From positions 45,845,332-45,909,331 of the forward strand of contig NC_052349.1 in the NCBI RefSeq assembly GCF_009727055.1: a DNA stretch of 64,000 nt, given 5' to 3'. Position numbers and translations under genes: made by a program. This document shows, piece after piece, positions 61,560-64,000 of the stretch; the stretch's first letter is position 1, and every line of letters starts with the position of its first letter. Origin of the DNA: Benincasa hispida (Eukaryota > Streptophyta > Magnoliopsida > Cucurbitales > Cucurbitaceae). The notes beneath the pieces were generated by a model that was given only the letters and a program-made list of their open reading frames with translations, had not been told where the DNA came from and made no database searches.

Positions 61560-62740
61560 GACAAGACAGTAAATATGATTTATTGGTCTTGGAGACATGT
61601 CTGGTAGAGAATGATGATTCTTCCTGGATCCTTGATTCAGGTGCTACCAATCATGTCAGTTCCTCTTATCAAGGATTTAGTTCCTGACAAACATTGCCAC
61701 AGGGAGAGATAACTCTTCGAGTCGGTACTGGTGAGGTTGTTTCAGCTGTTGCTGTAGGCAGGTTGAAGTTATTTGTTGACAAGAAACATTATATGTTACT
61801 GAATAATGTTTTTGTAGTTCCTTATATTAAGAGGAACTTAATCTCGGTTTCTTGTCTCATTGAACAAGGCTACACCGTCTTCTTTTCTGAGAATAAAGTG
61901 TTTATTTTCAAGAATGGAATGGAGATTGGTTATGGTTTAATGGAAAATAACTTATATGTACTAAGACTGTTAGTCATAAAAGCCTTGTTTAACACTGAAA
62001 TGTTCAGTACGACGGCAACAGCTAAAAGACCAAAGGTTTCTCCAAAGGAAAACGCCCATCTTTGGCATTTTAGGTTAGGTCACATCAACCTATGTGTGAA
62101 AAGTGGACTTCTAAAGAGTTTAGAAGAAAACTCCTTACCGATATGTGAATCATGCCTCGAAGGCAAGATGACCGAATGACCTTTTACTGGAAAAGGTTAC
62201 AGAGCCAAGGAAGCCTTGGAGCTTGTACATTCAGACCTCTGTGGTCCGATGAATGTTAGAGCTCGAGGTGGGTATGAATATTTCATCTCTTTCATTGATG
62301 ATTATTCAAGGTTTGGGCATCTCTTCCTAATGCAACGTAAGTCTGAAGCCCTTTACAAGTTCAAGGAGTATAAGGCTGAAGTTGAAAACTTGTTAGGTAA
62401 GAAGATAAAAACACTACGATTTGATCGTGTTGGAGAGTATATGGACCTCCAATTCCAGAACTTATGATAAAACATGGGATTACGTCCCAACTCTCGGCCC
62501 CTAGTACACCTTAGCAAAATGGTGTATCAGAAAGGAGAAACAGAACCTTGTTGGACATGGTTCGGTCTATGATGAATTATGCTCATCTTCCAGACTCATT
62601 TTGGAGTTATCCAGTGCAGACTGCATGTTATATCTTAAACAATGTTCCCTCGAAAAGTGTTTCTAAAACACCTTTTAAGTTATGGAGAGGTCGTAAAGGT
62701 AGTTTACGCCACTTCAGGATTTAAGGTTGTCTGGCACATG
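61560..62740 (+). pseudogene. Copia element 3 protease and integrase, decayed
   Basis: The protease motif SWILDSGATNH stands near 61623-61655. After a stop at 61687, frame 61694-62179 gives pre-integrase with the zinc pair HLWHFRLGHINL and CESCLEGKMT. After a TGA at 62177 the core follows in 62216-62467 (LVHSDLCGPM, FIDDYSRFGH), and then a stop at 62465. The third acidic residue region (NGVSERRN) is readable near 62520 in another frame. Most of gag is missing upstream: only TDYLQWKERI-like sequence near 61475 remains. Confidence 0.8.
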
Positions 62741-63990
62741 TGCTAGCGACTAACCCAAAGAAGTTGGAACCACGTTCGAAGGTTTGCCTTTTTGTGGGCT
62801 ACCGCAAGGAAATGAGAGGAGGATACTTCTATGATCCGAGTGAGAACAAAGTATTTGTTTCCTCTAATGCAATCTTCTTAGAAGAAGATCACATGAGGGA
62901 TCATAAGCCACGAAGTAAGCTCGTTTTACGTGAGTTCTCAAGTGAGACTGAGACTACTGAGGGTTCAACAAGAGTTGAACAGACCGACAGATCAACAAGA
63001 GTTGTTGAGGTTGGAACATCTAGTCAACCAACTCAAGAGTTGAGACTGCCTCAATGTAGTGGGAGGGTTATGAACCCATCGGATCGCTAAATGGGTTTGA
63101 TTGAAGCCCTAAATGTCATTACGAATGATGGGGTCGAGGATCCGTTGTTTTTTAAGAAAGCAATGAAGGATGTTGACAAAGATGAATGGGTTAAGGCCAT
63201 GAACCAGAAAATGGAGTCTATGTACTTCAATAACGTTTGGAAGCTTGTTGATCCACCTGATGGGGTACGACCTATTGGGTGTAAGTGGATCTATAAGCGA
63301 AAAAGAGGTGTAGATGGAAAGGTGCAAACTTTTAAGGCTAGGCTTGTGGCAAAGGGTTATACCCAGGTTGAGGGAGTTGACTATCTCACATATTGTCATG
63401 CTAAAGTCTATCAAGATTCTCCTGTCCATATCCACATTTTATGATTATGGAATATGGCAAATGGACGTCAAGACTGCCTTTCTTAATGGTAATCTTGAGG
63501 AGACCATCTATATGACTCAACCAGAGGGGTTCATAGTTCCAGATCAAGAGCAAAGAGTTTGCAAGCTTAATAGGTCCATTTATAGGCTGAAACAAGCATC
63601 TAGATCTTGGAACATCAGATTTGACAGTGCTATCAAATCGTTTGGCTTTGACCAGAACATTAATGAGCCTTGTGTATACAAGAAGATCATCAACATCTCA
63701 GTAGCTTTCCTGGTACTGTATGTGGATGATATTCTACTCATTGGGAATGATGTAGGGTATCTGACTAACATTAAGAGTTGGCTAGCTGCCCAGTTCCAAA
63801 TGAAAGATTTGGGTGAGGCACAGTATGTTCTCGGGATCCAGATTATTCGGGATCACAAGAACAAATGATTAACCCTATCTCAGGCATCGTACATTTATCA
63901 AATGTTGATCAGGTACAGGATGCAGGATTCCAAGAGGGGTTTGTTACCCTTCAGGCATGGAATCGTTCTGTCTAAGGATCAATGTCCTAA
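62740..63990 (+). pseudogene. Copia element 3 reverse transcriptase, open to the window end
   Basis: Frame 62740-63090 (VCLFVGYRKEMRGGYFYDPS) ends in TAA; 63091 on reads EWVKAMNQKMESM, WKLVDPPDGVRPIGCKWIYK and [17 protein letters not shown] deletion and frameshift near 63385 remove the EETFSP block. The next frame (63400-63866) has YGIWQMDVKTAFLNG, YRLKQASRSWN and the catalytic YVDDILLIG near 63718, then stops at 63866 before LSQASY. It is the best preserved polymerase in the window, but it carries at least two breaks. Confidence 0.82.
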
Positions 63991-64000
63991 GACACCTCAA

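Larger units (their letters stand above)
55018..64000 (+). mobile_element. Copia retrotransposon (element 3), continuing past the window
   Basis: It begins with a type C LTR start (TGTTGGGTTTTATGTCC, 55018). After about 190 bp the LTR breaks off and the sequence passes into a CGATCG-rich stretch and copia leader (55850-57034). A gypsy fragment interrupts at 57035-60912. Leader and pol then follow to the window end. The rest of the LTR and the primer site are deleted, and most of gag is missing. The 3' LTR lies outside. Confidence 0.75.

Overview
This window is plant nuclear DNA: spliceosomal introns, AT-rich intergenic sequence and dense retrotransposon nesting. A dicot of the cucurbit family is the most likely source. 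That is an inference, resting mainly on a Mutator-type element whose FYGGQWNDYHCYENYEVG segment and GATAGACAAAGATAG-rich leader I associate with cucurbit genomes. Only two host genes look intact, both in the first 12 kb. Everything right of about 13.9 kb is mobile DNA in several layers. || Layout. 1-3.2 kb: a decayed minus-strand DUF1985 (Ulp1-type) gene of a Mutator-like element, with simple repeats upstream of it. 5.17-7.04 kb (+): a two-exon SAM-dependent methyltransferase with a probable plastid transit peptide. 7.86-11.1 kb (-): a six-exon NET-domain protein without bromodomain, convergent with the methyltransferase. 12.6-12.9 kb: a MITE-like inverted repeat. 13.9-16.0 kb (-): the 3' half of a LINE. 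16.0-20.25 kb (+): a Ty1/copia remnant interrupted by a Mutator 5' fragment. 20.77-25.78 kb (-): a copia solo LTR with target-site duplication (TSD) ACATG, itself invaded by a head-to-head gypsy LTR structure with TSD ACTAA. || 25.94-49.18 kb is one copia element with TSD GTATC and a primer site for initiator Met-tRNA. It was stretched to 23 kb by later insertions. Its 3' LTR holds another copia solo LTR (34.84-43.77 kb, -). That LTR holds a 7.0-kb CACTA transposon (36.73-43.72 kb, TSD AGA). The CACTA element carries intron-containing pieces of two unrelated host genes joined in one exon, the respiratory complex III subunit QCR7 and the histidine-biosynthesis enzyme HISN3. Inside the captured QCR7 intron sits a further solo LTR (39.07-41.43 kb, TSD GGATG). 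The same 3' LTR also holds a minus-strand copia fragment (44.15-47.9 kb). || 49.2-51.1 kb is mostly unrecognised. 51.1-55.0 kb (+) is a LINE reverse-transcriptase region split by a copia solo LTR (52.64-54.88 kb, TSD GGGGG). From 55.02 kb to the window end runs a third copia element (+), invaded at 57.03-60.91 kb by a minus-strand gypsy fragment with LTR and tRNA-Asp primer site, and then readable from protease through integrase into reverse transcriptase. All retroelement genes carry stops and frameshifts. || The main discovery candidate is the chimeric gene-capturing CACTA element. Next are the gypsy insertion with two U3 ends, the arrays of degenerate CG-rich words shared by unrelated LTR families, and a one-N contig join with a 30-bp duplicated overlap.
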